Under the pieces are notes generated by a model. It was not told the DNA's origin. It did no database searches and saw only the letters and a list, made by a program, of their open reading frames with translations. DNA of 64,000 nt, from assembly GCF_014302995.1 (NCBI RefSeq), contig NZ_CP060295.1, forward strand, positions 248,001 through 312,000, in the 5' to 3' direction. Positions within the stretch are counted from its first letter, which is position 1, and each line of letters begins with the position of its first letter. The translations under genes were made by a program, and so were the position numbers. Source of the DNA: Variovorax sp. PAMC26660. GTDB lineage: Bacteria; Pseudomonadota; Gammaproteobacteria; Burkholderiales; Burkholderiaceae_C. Below, piece by piece: positions 15,988 to 24,501 of the stretch.

Positions 15988-17289
15988 TCAGCCGAAGCGC
16001 TTCGGATCGAACGGCGCCAGCGACGTTTCGGGCGTGATGCCCGCAAGCAATTGCGCCGCAAGCCGCCCCGTGCGCGCCGAGCCGCACAAGCCCACATGGC
16101 CGTGCCCGAAGGCCAGCACGATGTCGGCGCTGGCCGCCGACGGACCGATGCAGGGCAAGCCATCGGGCAAGCTGGGACGATGGCCGAGCCACTGCTTCAC
16201 GGTCGTGGTGCCAGCCGTGTCTGCAAGCGCGGGAAACATCGATTGCAGATGGCGATGCAGGATCTGGGCGCGGCGCCAGTCTGGCGCGGCTTCGAGCCCG
16301 CCGATCTCGACCTGGCCTGCGGCGCGCAGGCCACCGTTCATCCAGTGGGCGATGAGCTTGCCGTCCGCCACCATCACCGGCGTGCGCGGCCCCACCGCGG
16401 CGCCTTCGACGACGACGTGGTAGCCGCGCTCGGACTCGAGCGGCACGGCGGAGCCTGCCGCTGCCGCCAGCGCGCCGGAGCGCGCACCGGCGCAGATGGC
16501 GGCCGCATCGCAGGAGATCTCGCCGGCTTCGGTCAGCACCGCGCGCAACCGGCCACCCTCGATGCGAAAACCTGTAGCACGCGTGGCAAGGCGATCGGCA
16601 CCGCCCGCCTGCGCATGCCGCGCCAAGGCCGCCACATAGCTGCCCGGATCACGGCAATGGCCGGCTTCGGGCACGAAGATGCCGAGCGTGTAGCGCGCGT
16701 CGAGGTCCGGCTCTTGGCGACGCAGTTCATCGGCCGACCATTCCTCCCAATGGACACCCGTGCGCTGGCGCACGCGCCACGCCAGCGCATCGCCGTCGAA
16801 TTCGTCGCGCGAGCGATAGGCATGCAGCAGGCCCCGCTGTTCGATGAGCTGCGGCACGCCCGCCTCGGCCGCGAGCCCCGCATGCAAGGCCGGCGCATCC
16901 ACCAGCAAGGTCCGCAGCGCGTCGGCGGTGCGCTGCACGCGAGCCTCGGTCCAGCCCGATGCCAGATAGCGCAGCAGCCACGGCGTGGCGCGCGGCAGGT
17001 AACGCCAGCGCAACGCGAGCGGCCCCAGCGGGTCGGCCAGCCAACCGGGCACCTTGCGCCAGGCGCCGGGCAGCGCGGGCGGCACCACCGAATGCGACGA
17101 CAGCCAGCCGGCGTTGCCGTAACTCGCGGCCTGCGGGCCGCCGGGCTCGCCGGGCTCGACCACCGTCACGCGCAAGCCGGCGCGCAGCGCCTCGATGGCG
17201 GTGGCGCTGCCCACGGCGCCCGCGCCGATCACCACGACGTGACGCCGCGTATCACCATCCTTGGAGAAACTACTTCTTGCAACTGTCAT
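15988..17289 (-). CDS. FAD-dependent D-amino-acid dehydrogenase-like oxidoreductase
   Basis: A 433-residue DAO-family flavoprotein. N-terminal FAD-binding Rossmann motif HVVVIGAGAVGSATAIEALRAG, then the DadA-like segment PGGPQAASYGNAGWLSSHSVVP. Such enzymes oxidise D-amino acids or related amines to 2-oxo acids and pass electrons to the respiratory chain. The substrate is not predictable from sequence. It is divergent from the P1 peptidase gene with only 39 bp between start codons, so the two may share regulation. Confidence 0.87.
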   Translation of the reverse strand: MTVARSSFSKDGDTRRHVVVIGAGAVGSATAIEALRAGLRVTVVEPGEPGGPQAASYGNAGWLSSHSVVPPALPGAWRKVPGWLADPLGPLALRWRYLPRATPWLLRYLASGWTEARVQRTADALRTLLVDAPALHAGLAAEAGVPQLIEQRGLLHAYRSRDEFDGDALAWRVRQRTGVHWEEWSADELRRQEPDLDARYTLGIFVPEAGHCRDPGSYVAALARHAQAGGADRLATRATGFRIEGGRLRAVLTEAGEISCDAAAICAGARSGALAAAAGSAVPLESERGYHVVVEGAAVGPRTPVMVADGKLIAHWMNGGLRAAGQVEIGGLEAAPDWRRAQILHRHLQSMFPALADTAGTTTVKQWLGHRPSLPDGLPCIGPSAASADIVLAFGHGHVGLCGSARTGRLAAQLLAGITPETSLAPFDPKRFG

Positions 17290-17314
17290 GGCGCCTATCG
17301 TAGAGGCGCGGTCT

Positions 17315-17320
17315 CATAAT
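17315..17320 (+). promoter_or_regulatory. -10 element of the P1 peptidase gene
   Basis: CATAAT ends 8 nt before the ATG at 17329, in the 39-bp divergent intergenic region; no ribosome-binding site fits between them. Confidence 0.5.
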
Positions 17321-17328
17321 CGGCCGCC

Positions 17329-18357
17329 ATGTCAGCCCCCTCTTCCACCCTTTCTCATTCCGCCGGCTCCATCACCGACGTCGCCGGCATCGAAGTCGGT
17401 CATTTCTCCGACACCCGCCGTCCCACAGGCTGCACCGTGATCATGGCGCGCGAAGGCGCGGTGGGCGGCGTGGACGTGCGTGGCGCGGCCCCCGGCACGC
17501 GCGAGACCGACCTGCTGGCACCCGGCAACCTCGTGCAGCACGTGCACGCCGTGATGCTCGCGGGCGGCAGCGCCTGGGGCCTGGCCGCCGCCGAGGGCGC
17601 CATGCGCTGGATGGAAGAGCGCGACATCGGCATGGACGTGCGCTTCGGCACCCTGCCCATCGTGCCCGCCGCGGTGCTGTTCGACCTGCCGATGGGCGAT
17701 GCGCGCATCCGCCCTGATGCGGCGGCCGGCTACGCAGCCTGCGAAGCAGCGAGCACCGCCGCCCCCGCCGAAGGCAACGTGGGCGCAGGCACCGGCGCAC
17801 TGGTGGGCAAGCTCTTCGGCGTGAACCGCGCGATGAAGGGCGGCATCGGCACCGCGTCGGTCACGGTCGGTGGCGTCACTGTGGGCGCACTGATCGCGGT
17901 CAATTCGCTGGGCGACGTGATCGACCACAACACCGGCCAGCCGGTGGCCGGTGCGCGCACCGAGGACGGCAAGGCCCTGCTCGACACCCGCCGGGCCCTG
18001 CTGCGCGGCGACCTGCCCAAGCCGCTGCTGGCGGGCACCAACACAACCATCGGCGTGATCGCCACCGATGCCGTGCTGACCAAGGTGCAGGCCAACCGGC
18101 TGGCCAACGTGTCCCACGACGGGCTGGCGCGCGCCATCAACCCGGTGCACACCATGAGCGACGGCGACACGCTGTTCGCGCTGGCCACCGGTCGCGTGCC
18201 GCTCGAGGGCAATGCGCCGGGCATGACCGTGCTCAGCACCATGGCGGCCGAGGTGGTGGCCATTGCCACATTGCGCGCGGTGCATGCGGCACGCGCCGTC
18301 ACGGTGGGCGAGCTTCACATTCCCTGCGCCGCGGACCTGGCCGCAACACGCGGCTGA
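17329..18357 (+). CDS. P1 (S58/DmpA) family peptidase
   Basis: A 342-residue N-terminal-nucleophile-like aminopeptidase. Family blocks are ITDVAGIEVGHFSD, TDLLAPGNLVQHVHAVMLAGGSAWGLAAAEG, GNVGAGTGALVGKLFG, and LAGTNTTIGVIATDA, where the autoprocessing nucleophile would lie (Thr/Ser in the TNTTIG stretch; DmpA uses Ser). DmpA-type enzymes cleave themselves into alpha and beta chains and release N-terminal amino acids, including D- or beta-linked ones. The divergent D-amino-acid dehydrogenase fits use of D-residues, but that is inference. Confidence 0.88.
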   Translation: MSAPSSTLSHSAGSITDVAGIEVGHFSDTRRPTGCTVIMAREGAVGGVDVRGAAPGTRETDLLAPGNLVQHVHAVMLAGGSAWGLAAAEGAMRWMEERDIGMDVRFGTLPIVPAAVLFDLPMGDARIRPDAAAGYAACEAASTAAPAEGNVGAGTGALVGKLFGVNRAMKGGIGTASVTVGGVTVGALIAVNSLGDVIDHNTGQPVAGARTEDGKALLDTRRALLRGDLPKPLLAGTNTTIGVIATDAVLTKVQANRLANVSHDGLARAINPVHTMSDGDTLFALATGRVPLEGNAPGMTVLSTMAAEVVAIATLRAVHAARAVTVGELHIPCAADLAATRG

Positions 18358-18375
18358 AAAAAAGAAAGGACCACC

Positions 18376-19761
18376 ATGGCGTTCCCCAGAACACTGAAGC
18401 TGATCCTGCTGTCGATCCGCGACCTGATGGCTTCGGCGGGGCCCATCGTGTTCCTCGTCATCGGCCTGCTGATCGCCGCCTACTGGTGGCTGCAGCCGCA
18501 GCCACCGAAGCACGTGACGCTGGCCACCGGCCCGACCGGCAGCGCCTACGCCCAGTTCGGCAAGCGCTATGCGGAAGCCCTGAAGCACAGCGGCATCGAG
18601 GTGGAACTGAAAGCCACCTCGGGCTCGACCGAAAACCTGCAGCTGCTGCGCACCGGTGGGGCCGACGTGGGCTTCGTGCGCGGCGGCAGTGCCGACCCGG
18701 TGGCCGACGAACAGGCCGGCCTCAGCTCGCTGGGCAGCCTGTTCTTCGAGCCGATCTGGCTGTTCTATCGCGCCGACTCGGCGCAGAAGATCGACCGCAA
18801 GACCAGCACGCTGACCTCGCTCGCGCAATTGCACGGCCTGCGCGTGAACGTCGACATGCCAGGCAGCGGCCTGCCGGAGATCATGGAGCGTCTGCTCAAG
18901 GCCAACAGGCTCGGACCCGACGACGTGCTGCTGTCGAACCTCGAACAGGCCGCCGCGGCCGGGGCGCTGGAAGCCGGGCTGCTCGATGCCATCGTGCTGT
19001 CTTCGGCGCCGCAGTCGCCACAGGTGCAGCACCTGCTGCGGGCGGACGGCATCAAGCTGATGGACTTCGGCCAGGCCGACGCCTACTCGCGACGCTTTCC
19101 TTTCCTGTCGACCGTGACGCTGCCGCGCGGCGTGGTCGACCTGTCGAAAGACCTGCCATCGCACGACGTGTCGCTGCTCGCGGCCACCACCTCGTTGCTG
19201 TCGCGCGAAGAAACCCACCCGGCCCTGCGCCAGTTGTTCGCACAGGCGGCGCAGACGGTGCACAGCGGCGCCGGCTGGTTCAACCGTGCGCGCGATTTTC
19301 CGAACACGCGCACCAGCGAACTGCCGGTGAGCCCCGAGGGCGACCGCGCCATCAACGGCACGCCACCGGTCTGGCAGCGCTACCTGCCCTTCTGGGCCAG
19401 CAACCTTGTCGAACGCATGTGGCTGGTGCTCGGCGGCCTGCTGGTGCTGATGCTGCCGCTGAGCCGCGTGATTCCGCCGCTCTACCAGTTCCGTGTGCGC
19501 CGCCGCGTGTTCCGTTGGTACGCGCGGTTGCGCGACATCGAGGCGAAGGTGGACGCCAAGCGCGGCGAACGCGACACGCTGCTCAAGGAGCTGGACGAGC
19601 TGGATCGCGTGGTCAACAAGGTGGCCGTGCCGCTGTCGTATGCCGACGAGCTTTATGCGCTGCGCAACAACATCTATGCGGTGCGCAAGCGGGTGCTGGC
19701 GGGTTCGCCGCCCAAGGACGACGTGGCGTCCGGCGAACCGGATGAGGCTGAGACTGCCTGA
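18376..19761 (+). CDS. TAXI-family TRAP substrate-binding protein with a membrane tail
   Basis: A 461-residue protein. An uncleaved-looking N-terminal membrane helix (GPIVFLVIGLLIAAYWW) leads into a TAXI binding domain (VTLATGPTGSAYAQFGKRYAE, LQLLRTGGADVGFVRGGSA). A second membrane helix (about 346-366, RMWLVLGGLLVLMLPLSRVI) precedes a charged, probably coiled-coil cytoplasmic tail (RLRDIEAKVDAKRGERDTLLKELDELDRVV). Ordinary TAXI proteins are soluble and about 320 aa. No TRAP membrane genes are adjacent. AAAGGA precedes the ATG, 18 bp after the peptidase. A sensory or tethered role is possible but unproven. Confidence 0.85.
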   Translation: MAFPRTLKLILLSIRDLMASAGPIVFLVIGLLIAAYWWLQPQPPKHVTLATGPTGSAYAQFGKRYAEALKHSGIEVELKATSGSTENLQLLRTGGADVGFVRGGSADPVADEQAGLSSLGSLFFEPIWLFYRADSAQKIDRKTSTLTSLAQLHGLRVNVDMPGSGLPEIMERLLKANRLGPDDVLLSNLEQAAAAGALEAGLLDAIVLSSAPQSPQVQHLLRADGIKLMDFGQADAYSRRFPFLSTVTLPRGVVDLSKDLPSHDVSLLAATTSLLSREETHPALRQLFAQAAQTVHSGAGWFNRARDFPNTRTSELPVSPEGDRAINGTPPVWQRYLPFWASNLVERMWLVLGGLLVLMLPLSRVIPPLYQFRVRRRVFRWYARLRDIEAKVDAKRGERDTLLKELDELDRVVNKVAVPLSYADELYALRNNIYAVRKRVLAGSPPKDDVASGEPDEAETA

Positions 19762-21541
19762 CGCGCATTTCGTGCAGACGCTGATCGATTTCGCCGAGCC
19801 GCGAAGCGACGGAAAGACGCGGCTGCGCGCGGCTTTCGGAGCGCCTTCGCGCATGCTCGTGGCGCGCACGCCGGACGAGGTGCGGTCGGTGCTGGAAGCG
19901 GTCGAGGCGTTGTCGCGCGAAGGGCGCTGGTGCGTGGGCTACCTGCGCTACGAAGCGGCGGCCGCCTTCGATCCTGCATTCGCGGTGCATGCGAGCGAAG
20001 GGCCACTGGCGTGGTTCGGGGTGCATGACGCCACGCTGCCGTGGCCTCTGGAAGATGCATCCGATGGGTTCGTGCCGGCGATCGAATGGCAGTCCGCGCT
20101 GTCGCGTGCGGCATTCGACAGGAACATGCAGGCCATCCACAGCGCCATCAGCAATGGCGAGCTGTATCAGCTCAACTACACGGCGCCGTTGAGCGCCAAG
20201 TTCCGTGGCGATCCGCAGGCCTTGTTCATGGCCCTGCAACGGGCGCAGCCGAATGGCTACGCCGCCTTCATCGACACCGACGAGGAGCAGGTGCTGTCGG
20301 TGTCGCCCGAGTTGTTCTTCGACTGGCAGGGCGAGCGCATCCTTGCCCGGCCCATGAAAGGCACAGCCCCGCGCGGCGCGACACCCGCCGAAGACGAGGC
20401 ACTGGCGCTGCAACTGCGCACCGTGCCCAAGGAGCGCGCCGAGAACGTGATGATCGTGGACCTGATCCGCAACGACCTCTCACGCGTGGCGCAGCCTTTC
20501 TCGGTGCGCGTGCCCCGGCTCTTCCACACCGAGGCGCTGCCGACCGTGTGGCAGATGACCTCCGATGTCGAGGCGACGGTGCGCGAAGGCGTCTCGCTGG
20601 TGGATGTGTTCGCGGCGCTGTTCCCCTGCGGCTCCATCACCGGCGCGCCGAAGGTCAGCGCGATGCGGATGATCCACGCACTGGAACCCGAGGCGCGTGG
20701 CGTGTATTGCGGCGCGGTGGGCGTGGTGCGGCCGGGTGGCCATGCGACCTTCAACGTGCCGATCCGCACCGTGACCCTGCGCGGCACCGACGCACGATGC
20801 GGTATCGGCAGCGGCATCACGGCCGATGCGCGCGCGGATGCGGAATGGGACGAGTGGCGGCACAAGCGGGCTTTTCTCGGCAAGGGTGGCACGCCTGCAC
20901 CAGTGGCTGCCGAACCACCTTTCGATCTGCTCGAAACACTTGCGCTGGTGAACGGCCATCTGCGCGATGCGCCGGCGCATCTGGCGCGCATGCGGAACGC
21001 AGCTGCGCACTTCGGCTTTCCCTGGGACGAAGCGCTTGTGGCGCAATGCCTGCATCGCCTGAGCGGCGCGCATCCGACGGGCGCACGGCGTGTGCGCCTG
21101 CTGCTCGATGCACAAGGACAACCGCGTGCGGAAGCCTTCGCGATGGATGCGGCACCGGCGCGTGTCCGATTGCAGCTCGCCACACGCGCCTTCGACGAAG
21201 CCGACAGCGACTTCTCGCGCTTCAAGACCACGCGCCGCGCGCACTACGAGGCCTTCGCGCCCACCGAGCCCGGCGTGTTCGACACCCTGCTCTGGAACCG
21301 CCACGGCGAGATCACCGAATGCACGCGCGGCAACATCGCGCTGCTGCTCGACGGCCGCTGGGTCACGCCGCCGCTGCGCTGCGGGCTGCTGGACGGCATC
21401 GGCCGCGCGCGCCGCATCCGCGAAGGACAGCTTGCCGAAGCCGTCGTGCGGGTGGACGATCTGCCCCGGGTGCAGGCCTTCGCCTTCGTGAACAGCCTGC
21501 GCGGCCGGCTCGACGCGGATCTGTACCCTTCGCAAAAATAG
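19742..21541 (+). CDS. pabB: Aminodeoxychorismate synthase component I fused to aminodeoxychorismate lyase (PabB-PabC)
   Basis: A 599-residue bifunctional enzyme for p-aminobenzoate, the folate precursor. The first about 390 residues are a chorismate-binding domain: EQVLSVSPELFFDWQG, ARPMKGTAPRG, NVMIVDLIRNDLSRVA and PCGSITGAPKVSAMRMI (about 295-312). From about residue 394 the chain is a class IV PLP lyase of the PabC type (FDLLETLALVNG ... LLWNRHGEITECTRGNIAL). Such fusions are known in beta- and gammaproteobacteria. The ATG at 19742 lies inside the end of the TAXI gene (20-base overlap). Confidence 0.92.
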   Translation: MRLRLPDAHFVQTLIDFAEPRSDGKTRLRAAFGAPSRMLVARTPDEVRSVLEAVEALSREGRWCVGYLRYEAAAAFDPAFAVHASEGPLAWFGVHDATLPWPLEDASDGFVPAIEWQSALSRAAFDRNMQAIHSAISNGELYQLNYTAPLSAKFRGDPQALFMALQRAQPNGYAAFIDTDEEQVLSVSPELFFDWQGERILARPMKGTAPRGATPAEDEALALQLRTVPKERAENVMIVDLIRNDLSRVAQPFSVRVPRLFHTEALPTVWQMTSDVEATVREGVSLVDVFAALFPCGSITGAPKVSAMRMIHALEPEARGVYCGAVGVVRPGGHATFNVPIRTVTLRGTDARCGIGSGITADARADAEWDEWRHKRAFLGKGGTPAPVAAEPPFDLLETLALVNGHLRDAPAHLARMRNAAAHFGFPWDEALVAQCLHRLSGAHPTGARRVRLLLDAQGQPRAEAFAMDAAPARVRLQLATRAFDEADSDFSRFKTTRRAHYEAFAPTEPGVFDTLLWNRHGEITECTRGNIALLLDGRWVTPPLRCGLLDGIGRARRIREGQLAEAVVRVDDLPRVQAFAFVNSLRGRLDADLYPSQK

Positions 21542-21554
21542 TTCGGCAAAGCGC

Positions 21555-21585
21555 TTGACTTAGAGCGCGCTCCAACTTTGAGAAT
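21555..21585 (+). promoter_or_regulatory. MerR-type promoter with 19-bp spacer
   Basis: TTGACT (-35, 21555-21560) and GAGAAT (-10, 21580-21585) are separated by 19 bp, the long spacing of MerR-activated promoters. The spacer holds the dyad GAGCGCGCTC (21563-21572). The MerR ATG follows the -10 by 7 nt, indicating autoregulation of a near-leaderless mRNA. Confidence 0.75.
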
Positions 21586-21592
21586 CAACGCC

Positions 21593-22102
21593 ATGGAAAC
21601 CAGTCTGACCATTGCGCAAGTCGCACAGCGCACCGGCCTTACGGCCCACACGCTGCGCTACTACGAGCGCATCGGGCTGATTGCCGCGGTGTCCCGTGCA
21701 CCGGGCGGTCAGCGGCGCTATGCGAGCGCCGACATGGACTGGCTGGCTTTCCTGTTGCGCCTGCGCGAGACCGGCATGCCGATTCAGGGCATGCAGGCCT
21801 TCGCCGGGCTTCGAAGCCAGGGGGACGCCAGCGTGAGCGAACGGCGCGAGATGCTCGAACAGCATCTCGCCGAGGTTCAGGCCAGGGTGCAGGCGCTGCA
21901 GCAATCGATGCAGGCGCTTTCGCTCAAGATCGAACACTACCGCGCGATCGAAAAGCGTCCCTCTCGTACTCCGCCAAAGGGCACAGCCCCGGAAAGAAAG
22001 ACGAGCGATGACGAACACACAAGCAAGCCAGAACAACAGCAGCGGCAACGACAACCTGCGCTACGCGCGCGGCCTGGCCAAGCTCCAGGAAATCGACGGT
22101 GA
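21593..22102 (+). CDS. MerR-family transcriptional regulator
   Basis: A 169-residue regulator. N-terminal winged HTH: LTIAQVAQRTGLTAHTLRYYERIGLI, followed by RYASADMDWLAFLLRLRETGMPIQGM and a dimerisation coiled coil. No conserved Cys is seen in the effector region, so a metal sensor is less likely. The last about 45 residues (PSRTPPKGTAPERKT ... GNRR) are polar and low-complexity and overlap the next gene by 95 bases in another frame; they look like a tail gained by read-through of an older stop. It probably controls itself and the following gene. Confidence 0.9.
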   Translation: METSLTIAQVAQRTGLTAHTLRYYERIGLIAAVSRAPGGQRRYASADMDWLAFLLRLRETGMPIQGMQAFAGLRSQGDASVSERREMLEQHLAEVQARVQALQQSMQALSLKIEHYRAIEKRPSRTPPKGTAPERKTSDDEHTSKPEQQQRQRQPALRARPGQAPGNRR

Positions 22103-22472
22103 AGGCGGCGTCAAGGTGGTCGAGAGCCTGGCCGACATCGCGCCGGACTTCGCCCGCCTGCTGATCGAGTTTCCGTTCGGCGACGTCTACTCGCGCCCCG
22201 GCCTCGACCTGCGTGCCCGCGAGATCGCGGTGGTGGCCGCGCTCACGGCCATGGGCAATGCCGCGCCGCAGCTCAAGGTGCACATCCAGGGCGCATTGAA
22301 TGTCGGCGTGACGCGCACCGAGGTGATCGAGATCATCATGCAGATGGCGGTGTACGCGGGCTTTCCGGCGGCGCTCAACGGCCTGACCGCGGCGCGCGAG
22401 GTGTTTGCGGCCGACGATGAAAAAAGCGCGCGGCCCCTTGCGGAACCGCGCGCTCTTGTCGAAGCAGCTTGA
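22008..22472 (+). CDS. Carboxymuconolactone decarboxylase-family protein
   Basis: A 154-residue AhpD-like-fold protein of the PcaC branch. The core is LDLRAREIAVVAALTAMGNAAPQLKVHIQGALNVGVTRTEVIEIIMQMAVYAGFPAALNGL, with the conserved His of the decarboxylase type and no CxxC of the AhpD peroxidase type. It starts within the MerR gene (95-base overlap), so it is the MerR target by position. The last residues overlap the ettA terminator hairpin. The exact substrate is not known. Confidence 0.88.
   Translation: MTNTQASQNNSSGNDNLRYARGLAKLQEIDGEGGVKVVESLADIAPDFARLLIEFPFGDVYSRPGLDLRAREIAVVAALTAMGNAAPQLKVHIQGALNVGVTRTEVIEIIMQMAVYAGFPAALNGLTAAREVFAADDEKSARPLAEPRALVEAA
22420..22454 (-). terminator. 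Intrinsic terminator of ettA inside the upstream gene
   Basis: On the minus strand, AGCGCGCGG (22454-22446), a 12-nt loop and CCGCGCGCT (22433-22425) form a strong hairpin followed by a U run (the A run 22420-22425 on the plus strand). It ends transcripts coming from ettA 90-120 bases after its stop, and lies within the 3' end of the carboxymuconolactone decarboxylase gene. Confidence 0.75.
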
Positions 22473-22541
22473 GGCTTGTTTGGGGGCCGTCGTGCCCCCA
22501 CCCCAACCCTCCCCCGGGAGGGGAGGGAGAAAGACCAGGCC

Positions 22542-24203
22542 TTACTTGAGGGCCTTGTAGCGCATGCGCTTGGGCTTGGCGCCTTCTTCACCAAGGCGCT
22601 TCTTCTTGTCGGCTTCGTACTCCTGGTAGTTGCCGTCGAAGAAGGTCCACTGGCTGTCGCCTTCGGCCGCGAGGATGTGCGTGGCGATACGGTCGAGGAA
22701 CCAGCGGTCATGGCTGATCACCATGACCGTGCCGGCGAATTCGAGCAGCGCATCTTCGAGCGCGCGCAAGGTTTCGACGTCCAGGTCGTTCGACGGTTCA
22801 TCGAGCATCAGCACGTTGCCGCCGGCGATCAGGGTCTTGGCGAGGTGCAAACGACCGCGCTCACCGCCCGACAGCGTGCCGACCTTCTTCTGCTGGTCCG
22901 CCCCATTGAAGTTGAAGCGGCCTGCATACGCACGGCTGGCCATCTGGAACTTGCCGACGTTGATGATGTCCAGGCCGTTCGAGATGTCCTCCCACACGGT
23001 CTTCTGATTGGCGAGTTCGTCGCGGTGCTGGTCGACGAAAGCCGCCTTGACGGTCGAGCCGATGACCACACTGCCGGCGTCCGGCTGTTCCTTGCCCGCG
23101 AGCAGCTTGAAGAGCGTCGACTTGCCGGCGCCATTCGGGCCGATGATGCCGACGATCGCGCCCGGCGGCACGGTGAAGCTCAGGTTGTCGATCAGCATGC
23201 GGTCGCCGAAGGACTTGCTGACGCCGTGGAACTCGAACACCTGCTGACCCAGCCGCTCCGCCACCGGAATGAAGATTTCCTGGGTCTCGTTGCGCTTCTG
23301 GTATTCCATGTCGCTCAGCTCTTCGAAGCGGGCCAGGCGGGATTTGCTCTTGGCCTGGCGTGCCTTCGGGTTCTGGCGCGACCATTCCAGTTCCTTCTTC
23401 AGCGCCTTGGCGTGGGCTTCTTCGCTCTTCTGCTCCTGCGCCAGGCGTTCGCCCTTCTGCTCGAGCCAGGTGCTGTAGTTGCCCTTCCAGGGAATGCCGC
23501 GACCGCGGTCCATTTCCAGGATCCACTCGGCCGCGTTGTCCAGGAAGTAGCGATCGTGGGTGATGGCCACCACGGTGCCCGTGAAGCGCTGCAGGAACAC
23601 TTCGAGCCACTCCACCGATTCGGCGTCCAAGTGGTTGGTCGGCTCATCGAGCAGCAGCATGTCGGGCTTGGACAGCAAGAGACGGCACAGCGCCACGCGC
23701 CGCTTTTCGCCGCCTGACAGCAGGCCGATCTTCGCGTCCCACGGCGGAAGGCGCAGGGCATCGGCGGCGATTTCCAGTTGATGTTCGGAATCGGTGCCGG
23801 CGGTGGCGATGATGGCTTCGAGCTCGGCCTGCTCGGCGGCCAGCGCGTCGAAATCGGCGTCCTCGGCACCATAGGCGATGTACACCTCTTCGAGGCGCGC
23901 CTTGGCCGCGAACACCGCGCCCATGGACTCTTCGACCGATTCGCGCACCGTGTGCTCGGCGTTGAGCTTGGGTTCCTGCTCCAGATAGCCGATCGTCATC
24001 CCCGGCATGGGCAGCGCCTCGCCCTCGAACTCCTTGTCCACACCCGCCATGATCTTGAGCAGCGTGGACTTGCCCGAGCCGTTCAGGCCAAGCACGCCGA
24101 TCTTGGCGCCGGGGAAGAAAGAGAGCGAAATGTCTTTCAAGAGCTGCCGCTTGGGCGGCACGGTCTTGCTGACGCGGTTCATCGAATAGACGTATTGAGC
24201 CAT
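22542..24203 (-). CDS. ettA: Energy-dependent translational throttle protein EttA (ABC-F)
   Basis: A 553-residue cytoplasmic protein with two ABC ATPase domains joined by the charged ABC-F linker. First Walker A GLNGSGKST, first signature LSGGEKRR, second Walker A GPNGAGKST and second signature LSGGERGR, both followed by DEPTNHLD/DEPSNDLD. EttA binds the ribosomal E site and gates the first elongation step according to ADP/ATP. The length and N-terminus (MAQYVYSMNRVSKTVPPKRQLLKDISL) match the family. Divergent from the helicase gene. Confidence 0.97.
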   Translation of the reverse strand: MAQYVYSMNRVSKTVPPKRQLLKDISLSFFPGAKIGVLGLNGSGKSTLLKIMAGVDKEFEGEALPMPGMTIGYLEQEPKLNAEHTVRESVEESMGAVFAAKARLEEVYIAYGAEDADFDALAAEQAELEAIIATAGTDSEHQLEIAADALRLPPWDAKIGLLSGGEKRRVALCRLLLSKPDMLLLDEPTNHLDAESVEWLEVFLQRFTGTVVAITHDRYFLDNAAEWILEMDRGRGIPWKGNYSTWLEQKGERLAQEQKSEEAHAKALKKELEWSRQNPKARQAKSKSRLARFEELSDMEYQKRNETQEIFIPVAERLGQQVFEFHGVSKSFGDRMLIDNLSFTVPPGAIVGIIGPNGAGKSTLFKLLAGKEQPDAGSVVIGSTVKAAFVDQHRDELANQKTVWEDISNGLDIINVGKFQMASRAYAGRFNFNGADQQKKVGTLSGGERGRLHLAKTLIAGGNVLMLDEPSNDLDVETLRALEDALLEFAGTVMVISHDRWFLDRIATHILAAEGDSQWTFFDGNYQEYEADKKKRLGEEGAKPKRMRYKALK

Positions 24204-24501
24204 CTGGGAGTAGTTACCTTGGGTACAAAGATTCGGGGAAAAGCGCGGTCGCCAGAAAGAAGCCCTTGGGAGGCATTCGGGCGCGGCAAACCACCGATTA
24301 TCGACTCATGCGACAATACACACCGTTGCCGGGTCCAGTTGCCCGCAACACCGGCTCTCTGCCGGGGACGAAGAAAGCCCTTTATCACGACGGGTTTTTC
24401 GGCTCCCACCCCTGACCTTCATCTGCCTTGACTGGCTCGGCGTCAACAAGACGCCAAGCGGGCCGATGCCACTGCGCCGTGTATGGCGCTTATTGTTTCC
24501 A
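24204..24501. other. Divergent promoter region of ettA and the helicase gene
   Basis: 298 bp without a gene. It contains the small hairpin GGCGTC-AACAA-GACGCC (24439-24455) about 50 bases before the helicase ATG, in its likely 5' leader. Long structured leaders are common for cold-induced DEAD-box helicases, but no specific regulator can be assigned. Confidence 0.35.

Noticed and set aside
17332..19869. An 845-codon minus-strand open frame opposite the P1 peptidase and TAXI genes
   Set aside because: Antisense shadow of two genes with clear families; composition is typical of a complementary-frame artefact.
22500..22530. C-rich/G-rich hairpin after the decarboxylase-like gene as its terminator
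   Set aside because: It lacks a U run in either direction; the hairpin at 22425-22454 is the better terminator and serves ettA.
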